Assembly (NCBI GenBank): GCA_938041955.1
Contig: CALISD010000143.1
Location: forward strand, 1 to 38,798
Source of the DNA: an uncultured Granulosicoccaceae bacterium
GTDB lineage: Bacteria > Pseudomonadota > Gammaproteobacteria > Granulosicoccales > Granulosicoccaceae
Length of the DNA: 38,798 nt
Reading direction: 5' to 3'
Shown here piece after piece: positions 1 to 9,034 of the stretch (within the stretch, counting starts at the first letter, position 1; each line of letters opens with the position of its first letter). The translations under genes and the position numbers were made by a program. Under the pieces are notes generated by a model. The model did not search any database and was not told where the DNA came from. It was given only the letters and a program-made list of their open reading frames with translations.

Positions 1-375
1 CGCAATTGATTTTACATTGTTTCTTTATCAGGTAAGCGTAATTAGAGACGCTTCAATCCAGCGCTTGAAATATCAGAGGTGATGATGCGGCCGGGGCGGC
101 AGAAAAACACTCGTGTTTTGAAGTGTACGAAGACTTCTTTACTACGCTGGAAGAGTCGCATGCTGTTTATTCACACCAATTTCGTAGTTGCGGCCCTCCA
201 GGGGCAGAAATTCCACTAAATAAAAAATTCACCACGATTGAGTTGGCGAAGTATTCTTTCTGATCCTTATGATGTTGGGGGACTATGTTGTTATTCGAAT
301 GAATGCAGTAGGGCACAATGATCAGGTCACTGCCCGTCAATGCGGATGGCCCATACTCGACCATCCTCAGGTGAT
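1..375. other. Left-edge stretch without a convincing gene
   Basis: No known gene is recognised. On the plus strand an open frame runs from 69 to a TGA at 261-263 without a usable start codon. Its translation looks protein-like (it contains FEVYEDFF and GPPGAEIP), so it may be the decayed 3' end of a gene. A further plus-strand frame (about 270-405) is also open but unremarkable. The cyclophilin gene ends at 376 on the minus strand, so this stretch also holds its downstream region; no clear terminator hairpin was seen. Confidence 0.3.
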
Positions 376-876
376 TTATTTGTCCAGTTGTGCGTTCCAC
401 TGAGCTACTTCGGGAACTGATGCCAATAGGGCTGTTGCGTCGCCTTCGATGGTCACAGAGTTGAGCGAATCGCCCATTTTGATGGCGTTGACGACTTCCT
501 GATCAGCATCACTTTGCACAGCACCGAACACGGTGTGTTTGTCGTCTAGGTGCGGGGTCGGCAAATGCGTAATGAAAAACTGCGATCCGTTAGTACCAGG
601 ACCAGCGTTTGCCATAGAAAACTTACCGGGTGCATCGTGCCGAAGTTCCGGTACGAATTCATCAGCGAAACGGTATCCGGGCCCCCCTGTGCCTGTTCCG
701 AGAGGGCAGCCACCCTGAATCATGAAATCTGCAATAACACGATGAAAATTGAGCCCATCGTAGTAACCGCGTTGTGCAAGGTTAACGAAGTTGGCGACGG
801 TTATAGGGGTTTTGTCAGCGAACAGATCGAGACGAATTGTCCCCTTATTAGTATCGAATACGGCGACTAAAGACAT
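376..876 (-). CDS. Cyclophilin-type peptidyl-prolyl cis-trans isomerase
   Basis: This enzyme catalyses cis-trans isomerisation of peptidyl-proline bonds during protein folding. The 166 residues form a complete single-domain cyclophilin. FHRV at residues 44-47 carries the catalytic Arg46, followed by FMIQGG at 51-56, the GSQFFIT strand at 97-103, and [10 protein letters not shown] at 109-118. The position equal to Trp121 of human cyclophilin A is His109, as in many bacterial members that are poorly inhibited by cyclosporin (family knowledge). There is no signal peptide, so it should be cytoplasmic, like PpiB. The ATG is preceded by AAGGA at good spacing. It stands alone, with no operon partner on its strand within 900 bases on either side. 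Confidence 0.95.
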   Translation of the reverse strand: MSLVAVFDTNKGTIRLDLFADKTPITVANFVNLAQRGYYDGLNFHRVIADFMIQGGCPLGTGTGGPGYRFADEFVPELRHDAPGKFSMANAGPGTNGSQFFITHLPTPHLDDKHTVFGAVQSDADQEVVNAIKMGDSLNSVTIEGDATALLASVPEVAQWNAQLDK

Positions 877-1819
877 AATTTTTCCTTATCTGGATATGAT
901 TGAGTAGGAGATGGAGGAGCAGCCCAATGCGTGATAATAAGCGTGTCAAAGCAATGCAACTTCTCAGACGCGAATAATTCATTAGGGTCACGAAATGAGT
1001 TAGGGAGGGCTGCGTGATATTGACTTGGTCTGGTTGGAAATAACCAGCCAGGATCGTTGTGCATTTTACACACTGTGACCCTGACCTTACCATTATACAG
1101 TCAAATGATGAATGAACACCGAGAAACCGGCACAAGACTCTAGTTGCCATAGCGTTACTCGCTATCACCGAAGGAGAAGGGCTAGAAGAAGGACTGGCAC
1201 ATTAAAAAAGGGAGTCAGGCTGAGAAGCGACTTGAAGCAGAAGGGCTTGAGGAAGGGCCGGCACGGGTCGAAGCAGGGCGCGCGCAGTAAAAAAGCGAAT
1301 TGAATAAATTATTCGAGTTGTTGAGCTCGAAAAGATCGGTTGCCGACATAAAGGTGGTTTTGGATTCAGCAGTTATCGTAATACCGAAGTGAACTGTCTG
1401 CTGAATAAATTAGAATTGTTACAGGCATTTGTCATAAGCAATAGTAGTGACATGAACCCTAAGGGCGCTGGCGCAGGTTCTTCGAAGGCTGTGCGCAAAG
1501 ACAACAGTACGGGCTTAGAGTGAGGTTAGATAAATTTCTTCAGCAATAACAAAAAAAGTAAACGAATGGCGAAGCTGACTGACCGATGTGAGTTGGTTTA
1601 TGAAGAATATAGATCGAAAAGATAGCCAGAAAACCTAATAAAGAAGTAGTTTTGGAGGTACCGGGAAGGTAGATTCAAAGTCAGGGGTAGATGAAAAACC
1701 TTGATAGCGTCTGTGTATACAAATTCGATCGGGCCCTGTTTATGTCAAAGGCGCCCAACGTACCAAATCACGTCGGGTCAGATTCGTCTGGTGGAGTTCC
1801 GGTCAGAACGCTCCGTTTT
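877..1819. other. 943-base intergenic stretch with possible decayed coding traces
   Basis: No intact recognisable gene. A 63-codon basic reading frame (1112-1303, plus) has highly biased Lys/Arg content and no visible ribosome binding site, so it is probably not a gene. An imperfect direct repeat of about 30 bases (1171-1200 and 1234-1264) lies inside it. Further along the plus strand, short protein-like segments appear in alternating frames: one ends NSTGLE before a TGA near 1520, another contains ELVYEEYRSKR before a TAG near 1625. This is the pattern expected of a frameshifted relic, but no family is recognisable. The promoter of the cyclophilin gene must lie just above 876. Confidence 0.3.
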
Positions 1820-2341
1820 TTAGCCCTCTAAGTGTTGCATTCGCCACATAGAAGCATTGCTTACAGCGTTATTCCGAAACACTACTCGAAAACTTCCGTA
1901 GTCCCACATATCTACACCGTTTGAGCCTGGCTGCCGCCTGGCGGGCTGACCGTAGTTTTGCAGTACAGTGGTGCCCGATTGCCCAACAGCCGGCAACGTA
2001 AATTGGCTATAGTCATGTGGTGCTAAAGGCCTTTGCAGATAAGTGCTGCTTACGCTTTGGGTGAGATATTCATTGCGTTGTGATTGCGTAACAGAGGCAG
2101 ATTGGCGTGCCGCAATCATGTGCTCTGTCGTCTCGCCGAAAGAGCTCGACCCATCAACATTCAGCTCATCAATCACAGGCTTGGCCTCTTCACCTGAATT
2201 TATGGACTCACCACTGGCGAAAATCACGTCAGTGTTGATCGCACTCAACTCGTTTTCAGACGTGACCGGGTTGCTCGAACAGGCCACGACTAATAAGGTG
2301 AGTGACGTGCACAATCCGGTGGTTATAAAACGAGTGTACAT
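1820..2341 (-). CDS. Putative lipoprotein of unknown function
   Basis: The 173-residue product has a type II signal peptide: a short basic start, a hydrophobic core and the lipobox LVVAC with the lipid-modified Cys at residue 21, followed by SSN. The residue after Cys is Ser, so outer-membrane sorting is likely (Lol rule, Enterobacteria-derived). The middle is low in hydrophobicity and rich in Ser, Thr, Gln and Asn. The last 45 residues (a YGQP turn, then WDYGSFRVVF) recall the C-terminal beta-strands of small SmpA/OmlA-like lipoproteins, but this is only a resemblance. A purine-rich stretch precedes the ATG. No neighbour is co-directional within 470 bases. Function unknown. Confidence 0.7.
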   Translation of the reverse strand: MYTRFITTGLCTSLTLLVVACSSNPVTSENELSAINTDVIFASGESINSGEEAKPVIDELNVDGSSSFGETTEHMIAARQSASVTQSQRNEYLTQSVSSTYLQRPLAPHDYSQFTLPAVGQSGTTVLQNYGQPARRQPGSNGVDMWDYGSFRVVFRNNAVSNASMWRMQHLEG

Positions 2342-2812
2342 TGTCTTTCTTCTCTTAGCGTATTCTCATCGTTTAACGACGGGGCGAGTGATTGCTAAAG
2401 TCAGCGAAATTCCGTTAACACAATATAATGTTGAATAACAAAAACTTGCGTGGCTATGCTCATGTAGATTTGAGTGCCATAAATTATGCGCCGCAGTTTT
2501 GATTGCACTGTGTGGTCACAGGTTTCGTCACTCTAAACAGTTGTTCGGTAGCTGCACAATGATTTCTGCTATCGGCTTGTGCTAACCGCATTAGCTTTGC
2601 TGTTGATTTGGGTTAGTGGCGAGGTGACAGGGATTGGGAAGGCAAGCAACACAACAGGACAGACTTGTAGTGACACGGTAAGACAGAAAAAAAAGGTTCA
2701 AAAGTAAGGTGCTTTTTGTACAGTAAAAGCCGATGGAAGCCGTGTTAATAAATCACAAGGGCAGGGGGAGCTGGCAGAGCCCGGCCACCCCATTTTATCC
2801 CATCGTGTTCGC
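2342..2812. other. 471-base intergenic stretch
   Basis: No gene is recognised. It contains the upstream region of the lipoprotein gene and, at the other end, the downstream region of the GMC oxidoreductase gene. On the minus strand a run of eight T (plus-strand A run near 2688) lies about 120 bases past the GMC stop. It follows no strong hairpin, so a terminator cannot be claimed. Confidence 0.4.
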
Positions 2813-4378
2813 TTACTTGTGAGCCTCGTTAATCTTGTCGCTAATATAATTCGCCAACGCAAACACCGTCTCTGATGGGTTATAACCAATAGAAGTCGGC
2901 AACAGACTGGCATCAACCACGTACAGGTTCTTGACGTCGTGGGTTTCCCCCATAGGATTCACCACAGTTTGCTTTGGGTCGGCGCCCATCCGCAATGTGC
3001 CTTGTGGATGAAAGGAGGTATACGGATAGCGTGATTTTTCATTGCGCAAGCTGTCAATGACCGGGTCGACATCGGCCTCGCTCTCTATCACTTTCGACAA
3101 TGTGGTCGGAACAAACACCTTTGCCGCGCCGGCACCCAGCAGTGTGCGGGCATTGACCTTCAAGCCATCCTTCATCGATTCAAAGTCTTCATCGTCGACG
3201 GTGTAGTTGATGGTTTTGACGCCGTTTTCAAAAGACACATCTCCGGTGTTTTTGTCATGCAACAGTGTAATCAGGCGGATTGTGTTTGCGAATTTTTCCA
3301 TTAAATTAATGTAGGGCTTACCTGTCCCCGGATTTTGACTGGCACCGGCAAGTACCGGTTGCTCTATTGCATTCAGAAGAATAAATCCACCCACCCCGGT
3401 GTCGTCCGGCAGGGTGTATTCATCTACATAAACCGAATGGGTCGCACCGACAAAATCATTTACTGGTTCGTCGAACTCTGCCGTCAGGGACAGCGACGGG
3501 TGGCAGGCGAAATTTTTACCGACTTGCCCGGACGAATTCGCAAGGCCGCTTTTCATCAGAATGATCGGGGACTGGATCGGGCCGGCAGCCAATACGACGA
3601 TGGGTGCTTTGACTGTCATGTCCGCTACCTTTTCTTTGCTATCCGGATTAATGATCTCTGCTGTGACACCATTGGCCACACCATTATCAGAGGTAATGGT
3701 ATTTACCCGTGTGTCGGCGTAAATCTCTGCGCCGTGGGCCTGTGCCCACGGTAAATAGGTCACCAGCATGGATTGCTTACGATCGGTCTTACAACCTGCA
3801 AAACAAAAGCCGGTCATCGCGCAGTTTTTTACATTACGTTTGGCCACTCCGATCGGCACATCGGTTGCGTTAAGACCTTCCTTAATAAGCTCGGCGCCGG
3901 GGCTGGTTTCTGCAGCAGTGTTTTCCTTGATCCACAGGTTCTTTTCGACAGTTTCAAAGTAGGGGGTCATGACCTCGGTGGTCAGATTGGTTAGACCGTA
4001 CTTCTCGCCCCAAAGTTTGAAATAATAGTCAGGAGTACGAAAACACAGCGCAGCATTTACAACGGTAGAGCCACCTACACAAGCCCCTTGCAGGATAGTG
4101 ATGTCACCCTGTGCATTGGCTTGCCCACCTTGATCAGCATACATTGACCCCAGTGATACGGCAGTCATCTCGGACATCTTCGATGACGGCACATAACGTC
4201 CGGCTTCCAGCACAATCACCTTTTTGCCAGTCTTTGCTAACTCGTAGGCTGCAATAGCGCCACCAGCACCAGAGCCGATAACAACGGCATCGGCTGTCAG
4301 ATCGAACTTCGTCTGCGACACGGCCGCGGCTTCTGTTACGTCAAGCCCGTGAGCTTTTATTTCTATGTGTTGTGACAT
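2813..4378 (-). CDS. GMC-family FAD-dependent oxidoreductase (alcohol/sugar dehydrogenase type)
   Basis: An FAD enzyme of the glucose-methanol-choline family that oxidises an alcohol or sugar hydroxyl. GSGAGG at residues 35-40 is the Rossmann FAD site, EAGR near 58-61 ends the second strand, and GACVGGSTVVN at 99-109 matches the GMC signature region. The C-terminal domain has the expected catalytic pair: His457 in HPQG and Asn500 in GYNPSE. Three Cys at 186, 192 and 196 sit in a CxxxxxCxxxC arrangement before KQSMLVTYLP, as in long-chain alcohol oxidase and cholesterol-oxidase-like members. It has no signal peptide. The ATG is preceded by AAGGGG. The gene follows the Tat-signal protein by 14 bases, so the two probably form one operon and one complex, perhaps exported by hitch-hiking. 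Substrate unknown. Confidence 0.9.
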   Translation of the reverse strand: MSQHIEIKAHGLDVTEAAAVSQTKFDLTADAVVIGSGAGGAIAAYELAKTGKKVIVLEAGRYVPSSKMSEMTAVSLGSMYADQGGQANAQGDITILQGACVGGSTVVNAALCFRTPDYYFKLWGEKYGLTNLTTEVMTPYFETVEKNLWIKENTAAETSPGAELIKEGLNATDVPIGVAKRNVKNCAMTGFCFAGCKTDRKQSMLVTYLPWAQAHGAEIYADTRVNTITSDNGVANGVTAEIINPDSKEKVADMTVKAPIVVLAAGPIQSPIILMKSGLANSSGQVGKNFACHPSLSLTAEFDEPVNDFVGATHSVYVDEYTLPDDTGVGGFILLNAIEQPVLAGASQNPGTGKPYINLMEKFANTIRLITLLHDKNTGDVSFENGVKTINYTVDDEDFESMKDGLKVNARTLLGAGAAKVFVPTTLSKVIESEADVDPVIDSLRNEKSRYPYTSFHPQGTLRMGADPKQTVVNPMGETHDVKNLYVVDASLLPTSIGYNPSETVFALANYISDKINEAHK

Positions 4379-4392
4379 TTGTATTCCCCTTG

Positions 4393-4989
4393 TTAAGCCT
4401 GTGGCAGCGGTGCGTTGCCTTGAGATTCAAGGCCCCAGACTTCAGAGACTGGCCCCTGGAAACCAACGGGTTCCCAGGTTGGCGGGATTGCCCAATAAGC
4501 TGTCACGGTTAAGAACTTCAACGCAGTAAATAACGCTCGCGCCGGTACTTCTTCCGAGCTCGCCAGTGCGTCGCAATATTGCGACGCTTGCTGCGCGTTG
4601 AGATCAATAAAAGGTTTACCGAAGGGTTCTGTGGCAGCTTCATTGAAATACGCAACACCGCCTTTGAGGCCCGTAAGGACGGGCGGTGGCAAGGTGGCGA
4701 GAAATGCACCGTCCACCGTTTGCAATACAGGTAGAGTCTCAGGGTCAACCAGCGTAGTGCCTTTGGTTGGTAGCAGTGCGAGCATCAGCCGGTGCCAAAC
4801 GGCATACTCATCGGTACTCATGTGCTGAATTTCATCGGGCACCTGCGCTAATGCGGCGGACGGGGCGACACTTGCCAATCCGGTTGCGGTCAGTGCTGCG
4901 GCGACTGCCGAGACGCGCAAAAAATCGCGCCTGGTTAAACTTGAAATGTGATTTGTCACATCATCGAAATGAGTGCCTCTACTCTTCAT
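4393..4989 (-). CDS. Tat-signal small subunit, partner of GMC dehydrogenase
   Basis: A 198-residue protein with a classical twin-arginine signal: TRRDFLR at residues 19-25, a hydrophobic stretch, and a likely cleavage site after ALA near 48. The mature part is about 150 residues, without Cys and without transmembrane segments. Size, Tat signal and position before a GMC gene match the gamma/small subunit of membrane-associated FAD dehydrogenases (gluconate-2-dehydrogenase subunit 3-like). That subunit is thought to carry the catalytic subunit through the Tat pore (family knowledge). The start at 4989 was chosen because AGAGGGGG lies just before it; an upstream in-frame ATG at 5040 lacks such a site. 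Residue-level similarity to the family is weak by eye, so the subunit assignment is mostly from context. Confidence 0.75.
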   Translation of the reverse strand: MKSRGTHFDDVTNHISSLTRRDFLRVSAVAAALTATGLASVAPSAALAQVPDEIQHMSTDEYAVWHRLMLALLPTKGTTLVDPETLPVLQTVDGAFLATLPPPVLTGLKGGVAYFNEAATEPFGKPFIDLNAQQASQYCDALASSEEVPARALFTALKFLTVTAYWAIPPTWEPVGFQGPVSEVWGLESQGNAPLPQA

Positions 4990-5715
4990 TTTTTCCCCCT
5001 CTTTAAAATTTCTCATTGCTCGACAAAGATGACTTCGCAATGAAACCCAGTGAACAGCATACTTTAAAAATTCGTCGTATCGTGAATTATCGATTGCCTG
5101 TCACCGGACAATCCACATTGCGGGATAACGTTACCGAACACTATGAATGGAAGTGCGATGCACCAATTGAAGGGTGATCTGGAGCGTCGGTCACATGCGG
5201 AAACTATCCGGGCTCCGGAAATACCGCACATGCATCAACCCTGATTGTTTGAAATGGGAGTGTTGATGGGCAGGCTGGTTTGCGACCACCGCGCACGAGC
5301 CCTGAATGTGCTCCGGAACTTAAATTGCCAAGCGAAGTTTCATGCCTGAAAATTCACGCTCTGTGTAATGTAAAGCTTGCCTAAGTAGAACATTAAAAGA
5401 TTCCAAAGTTATCTGAGATAAACGGGCAGGCGTAATTCGGTGATTGACCGGGAACGGATGTTACAGGTGTTATTGTGCCCTTACGATTCGATGCACGCTA
5501 TTGAGCGTCGCCAAGTTCTTTTGGTTGCCAAATGAAATAAGGCTTTAGTGGTATTAATAGGCACACTGCCTCGGAGGCCATGAAGTGACGGTACTCAGGA
5601 TTTCGATACTCCAGCTATGGTCCCTTACTATTTGTGGCAGAGCGAGAAGTCACTTTTCTTACACATTTACATGCCACGCTTAGTCCTAATGATCACATCG
5701 GCCATTGAGATAAAA
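4990..5715. other. Divergent intergenic region, 726 bases
   Basis: This region lies between the GMC operon (minus) and the secreted-protein gene at 5716 (plus) and should hold both promoters. The reading frame of the downstream gene stays open back to 5617, but no signal peptide would result from those earlier starts. No further gene, strong hairpin or repeat was found. A 33-codon frame beginning at 5143 has nothing to support it. Confidence 0.4.
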
Positions 5716-6360
5716 ATGAATAAGTTGCTTTACATCGCTACCTCGGCATTTTTTTTAGTCGCTCAGGCGGCCTCTGCCGAGACGTTTACCGCCGAAGTAT
5801 GGGCTGATAACTGGTTTTCACTTAGTGTGAATGGTACGCAGATCGCTGAGGACAGTGTGCCAATCACTACCGAGCGATCGTTTAATGCCGAAACCTTTTC
5901 TTTTACGGCGCAACGTCCCTTTGTACTTGGATTGACCGCCAAAGATTTCAAAGAAAACGATACCGGGCTGGAATATATCGGCTCCCGCAGGCAGCAGATG
6001 GGTGATGGCGGGGTTATTCTTCAGATCAAGGATGCCAGTGGAAATTCAGTCGCGGTTACAAACAATAAATGGAAATGCATGGTGACTCACCGTGCGCCGG
6101 TTGATAAATCTTGCGCTAAAGAACTTAGCCCGGTCGCTGGCCGGGGCGCTTGTGGGTTTGAAGTGGTAGCAGTACCTGCTGGTTGGGATGAGGCTAGCTT
6201 CGATGCATCCGGTTGGTCGGCAGCAACGGAGCACAGCGAGGGGTCTGTGCGCCCTAAAGATGGCTATGATCGCATCTCGTGGGATGGCAATGCACAACTG
6301 ATCTGGGGGGCTGATCTGGAAACCGATAACACCATGTTGTGTCGATGGGTTGTTGAGTGA
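5716..6360 (+). CDS. Secreted protein of unknown function
   Basis: A 214-residue protein with a clear Sec signal peptide (MNKLL, hydrophobic core, cleavage near AASA-ET at about residue 21). The mature protein has a beta-rich pattern with regularly spaced Trp and Gly (WADNWFSLSVNG near the start, WDGNAQLIWG near the end). This resembles small extracellular carbohydrate-binding or jelly-roll folds, but no family is recognised. Four Cys in the second half (in KWKC, KSCAK, RGACGF and TMLCRW) could form two disulfides in the periplasm. The start at 5716 was chosen because the signal peptide begins there and GAGAT lies just ahead; earlier in-frame starts add an implausible leader. The YHYH gene follows 119 bases downstream, so the two may be functionally linked. 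Confidence 0.7.
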   Translation: MNKLLYIATSAFFLVAQAASAETFTAEVWADNWFSLSVNGTQIAEDSVPITTERSFNAETFSFTAQRPFVLGLTAKDFKENDTGLEYIGSRRQQMGDGGVILQIKDASGNSVAVTNNKWKCMVTHRAPVDKSCAKELSPVAGRGACGFEVVAVPAGWDEASFDASGWSAATEHSEGSVRPKDGYDRISWDGNAQLIWGADLETDNTMLCRWVVE

Positions 6361-6479
6361 AGGCGCTGGTACAAAGCATAACTGCCGCTGCTCTATTATC
6401 CTATAGTCGCAGATCAACTTAATAGTGGAAGCGCTAAACCGATGCTCTGTTTAATTGAAAATGAAGGGAAGGCAACGCA

Positions 6480-7472
6480 ATGATATCAGGAGTTTTTCAT
6501 GGCCTGAAGTCAGGTGCCATGGCGTGTTTAATTGGCGTTATGGTTCTGCTTTCAGCATCGGTTGAAGGGCATGAAAATAATGCACATTGTGTCGCAATCA
6601 AGGCATCTGTAAGCGAGGCGGGCTTTAAAGATAAGGTCACGGTGACCTGCTCAGCAGACCAGGCATTAATCAGTTCGGATACCTATCCCGATCATGAGTT
6701 GATGACGGGCATTGCAGGCACTAATGAACAACTTCCGGTGCCAGCTGAGTATGCCGCGCCAATCCCTTTGATACCGTCCCTTGGGTCTACACCGCTCACG
6801 CGAGATGCTGCACTCGGTGTGGCTGTTAATGGCGTACCCATTTACGATTACACAGGGGGTGGTGAAATGTCTGACGCAGATCTCTACCATCACCAGACTA
6901 AACACGACACGCTATTAACTCATCAACTTGACGTTTGTGGCGGCCATGCGGGGCGTGGTGATGATTACCACTATCATGTCAAACCAACCTGCATGATCGA
7001 GCAAATGAAGAACGCCGGTGATGATGCGATCATTGGCTGGGCCTTTGATGGTTTTCCAATTTACGGTGACAACAATCCGGATGGCACACCGGTAGCGGTC
7101 GATGTATTAGATGTCTGCAACGGGCAGGCGGATGATACTTTCGGGTATCGGTACCATACCTCGCCATCAGCACCCTACATTGTGCAGTGTTTAATGGGTG
7201 ATGTTTTAAGTGCAAGCAGCTTGCCGCGAGTGCGTCCATTGTCACCTGCGGCCGGTGGAAAAAGCCGACAGGCCGGTAAACCTCCACAGGGCGGCGTTGA
7301 AAATCTGGTTTTTACGCAAGATGCATCGGGCAGGCGCAGTATGGACTACACCTATCGTGGCGAAGATTATTACATGCGCTATACGCCAACTGACCGGGCA
7401 GAGTGTTATGCGTTCGAAACACGCACAGTCACCGACGGTGGAGCGATCAATACCGGAGCGTATTGTCGATGA
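6480..7472 (+). CDS. Exported YHYH-domain protein
   Basis: A 330-residue protein with an N-terminal hydrophobic signal segment (residues about 12-28). It carries the hallmark of the YHYH domain family: YHYH at residues 163-166 preceded by CGGHAGRGDD, and the conserved AFDGFPIYG at 188-196. The His-rich centre (DLYHHQTKHDTLLTH upstream) suggests metal binding. The family is found in secreted proteins of marine and soil bacteria and its biochemical role is not established. Conserved Cys residues are consistent with a periplasmic or extracellular location. AAGG precedes the ATG. The TGA lies only about 15 bases before sequence homologous to the tandem repeat, so the gene's end abuts the array. 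Confidence 0.85.
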   Translation: MISGVFHGLKSGAMACLIGVMVLLSASVEGHENNAHCVAIKASVSEAGFKDKVTVTCSADQALISSDTYPDHELMTGIAGTNEQLPVPAEYAAPIPLIPSLGSTPLTRDAALGVAVNGVPIYDYTGGGEMSDADLYHHQTKHDTLLTHQLDVCGGHAGRGDDYHYHVKPTCMIEQMKNAGDDAIIGWAFDGFPIYGDNNPDGTPVAVDVLDVCNGQADDTFGYRYHTSPSAPYIVQCLMGDVLSASSLPRVRPLSPAAGGKSRQAGKPPQGGVENLVFTQDASGRRSMDYTYRGEDYYMRYTPTDRAECYAFETRTVTDGGAINTGAYCR

Positions 7473-7487
7473 GACGCAGACAGGAAA

Positions 7488-8975
7488 CGCTCGTCCATCA
7501 GAGTTACTGCGTGAACGCAGATCCTTGCTCACGCTGCGGGCTACTTGGATTCGATACATGGCTGGGTTCTGCGTCTTATCAGGTTCATGCAGTAAACGAA
7601 ACAGACTCATCAGCAATAGATGATCAAGAGTAATAGAATCAAGGTAACCCGCCGCGTGAGCAAGGTAGGATACGCTCGTCCAGCAGAGTTACTGCGTGAA
7701 CGCAGATCCTTGCTCACGCTGCGGGTTACCTGAGATCGATACACGGCTGGCTTCTGCGCCTTATCATGTTCATGCAGTAAACGAAACAGACTCATCAGCA
7801 ATAGATGGTTAAGAGTAATAGACGATCAACGTAACCCGCTGCGTGAGCAAGGTAGGAAACGCTCGTCCAGCGGAGTTACTGCGTGAACGCAGATCCTTGC
7901 TCACGCTGCGGGTTACCTGAGATCGATACACGGCTGGCTTCTGCGCCTTATCATGTTCATGTAGTAAACGAAACAGACTCATCAGCAATAGATGGTTAAG
8001 AGTAATAGACGATCAACGTAACCCGCTGCGTGAGCAAGGTAGGAAACGCTCGTCCAGCGGAGTTACTGCGTGAACGCAGATCCTTGCTCACGCGGCGGAT
8101 TACCTGGGATCGATACCCGGCTGGCTTCTGCGCCTTATCATGTTCATGCAGTAAACGAAACAGACTCATCAGCAATAGATGGTAAAGAGTAATAGATGAT
8201 CAAAGTAACCCGCCGCGTGAGCAAGGTAGGAAACGCTTGTCCAGCAGAGTTTCTGCGTGAACGCAGATCCTTGCTCACGCTGCGGGTTACCTGAGATCGA
8301 TACACGGCTGGCTTCTACGCCTTATCATGTTCATGCAGTAAACGAAACAGACTCATCAGCAATAGATGGTTAAGAGTAATAGACGATCAACGTAACCCGC
8401 CGCGTGAGCAAGGTAGGAAACGTTCGTCCAGCAGAGTTACTGCGTGAACGAAGATCCTCGCTCAAGCAGCGGGCTACTGGGATTGATACACGGCTGACTC
8501 GTGCTCCATATCATGTTCTTGCAATCCGAGAAGCCAGTAAAAAAATAGACTCATCAGTAGTAGATGATCAAGAGTAATACACGATCAAGGTAACCCGCTG
8601 CGTGAGCAAGGCAGGAAACGCTCGTCCAGCGGAGTTACTGCGTGAACGCAGATCCTTGCTCACGCTGCGGGTTACCTGGGATCGATACACGGCTGGCTTC
8701 TGCGCCTTATCATGTTCATGCAGTAAACGAAACAGACTCATCAGCAATAGATGGTCAGGAGTAATAGACGATCAAGGTAACCCGCCGCGTGAGCAAGGTA
8801 GGAAACGCTCGTCCAGCAGAGTTACTGCGTGAACGCAGATCCTTGCTCACGCGGCGGGTTACCTGAGATCGATACACCGCTGGCTTCTGCGGCGTATCAT
8901 GTTCGTGCAATCTGAGAAGCGAGTAAAGGAAAGCAGACTCATCAGCAATAGATGATCAAGCGTAATAGACAACAG
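7488..8975. repeat. Tandem array 1: about 187-bp hairpin units, seven full and one truncated
   Basis: Full units begin with GTAACCCG at 7644, 7831, 8018, 8205, 8392, 8590 and 8777. Spacing is exactly 187 bases except 198 for the fifth unit, which is the most diverged. A truncated copy lacking its left arm covers about 7488-7643. Each unit has a left arm of 22 bases (GTAACCCGCCGCGTGAGC plus AAGG), about 40 bases, then the near-complementary right arm, then about 100 bases without obvious structure. Between the arms sits a small perfect hairpin, CTGCG-TGAA-CGCAG. Open frames through the array (for example 8602-8832) are by-products of the repeat. No spacer variation like CRISPR is present and no adjoining transposase or reverse transcriptase was seen. 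Function unknown. Confidence 0.95.
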
Positions 8976-9034
8976 GTTTCAGAAAAATGCATACCTGCCG
9001 TTAAGCCAGCGTTTTAACAGGATGTCTAACTAAA

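Noticed and set aside
167..400. 77-codon minus-strand gene at the left edge
   Set aside because: It overlaps the end of the cyclophilin gene in another frame, and has no ribosome binding site or recognisable pattern.
1112..1303. 63-codon highly basic protein
   Set aside because: No ribosome binding site, strong composition bias, internal direct repeat, and neighbouring sequence that looks decayed.
7708..7732. Right arm of each array unit as an intrinsic terminator
   Set aside because: The stem is strong but no T-run follows in any unit, so Rho-independent termination is not supported by sequence alone.
8602..8832. 76-codon protein-coding gene inside the array
   Set aside because: The frame exists only because 187-base units lack stops in one frame over a short distance; it runs through the hairpin arms and has no ribosome binding site.
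7488..8975. CRISPR array
   Set aside because: Units are about 187 bases and nearly identical over their whole length; there are no short repeats with unique spacers and no cas genes.
7644..8975. Integron attC sites / gene-cassette array
   Set aside because: The arms contain GTAACCC and GGGTTAC, but the core sites RYYYAAC and GTTRRRY are not in the right places, and no cassette genes or integrase are present.
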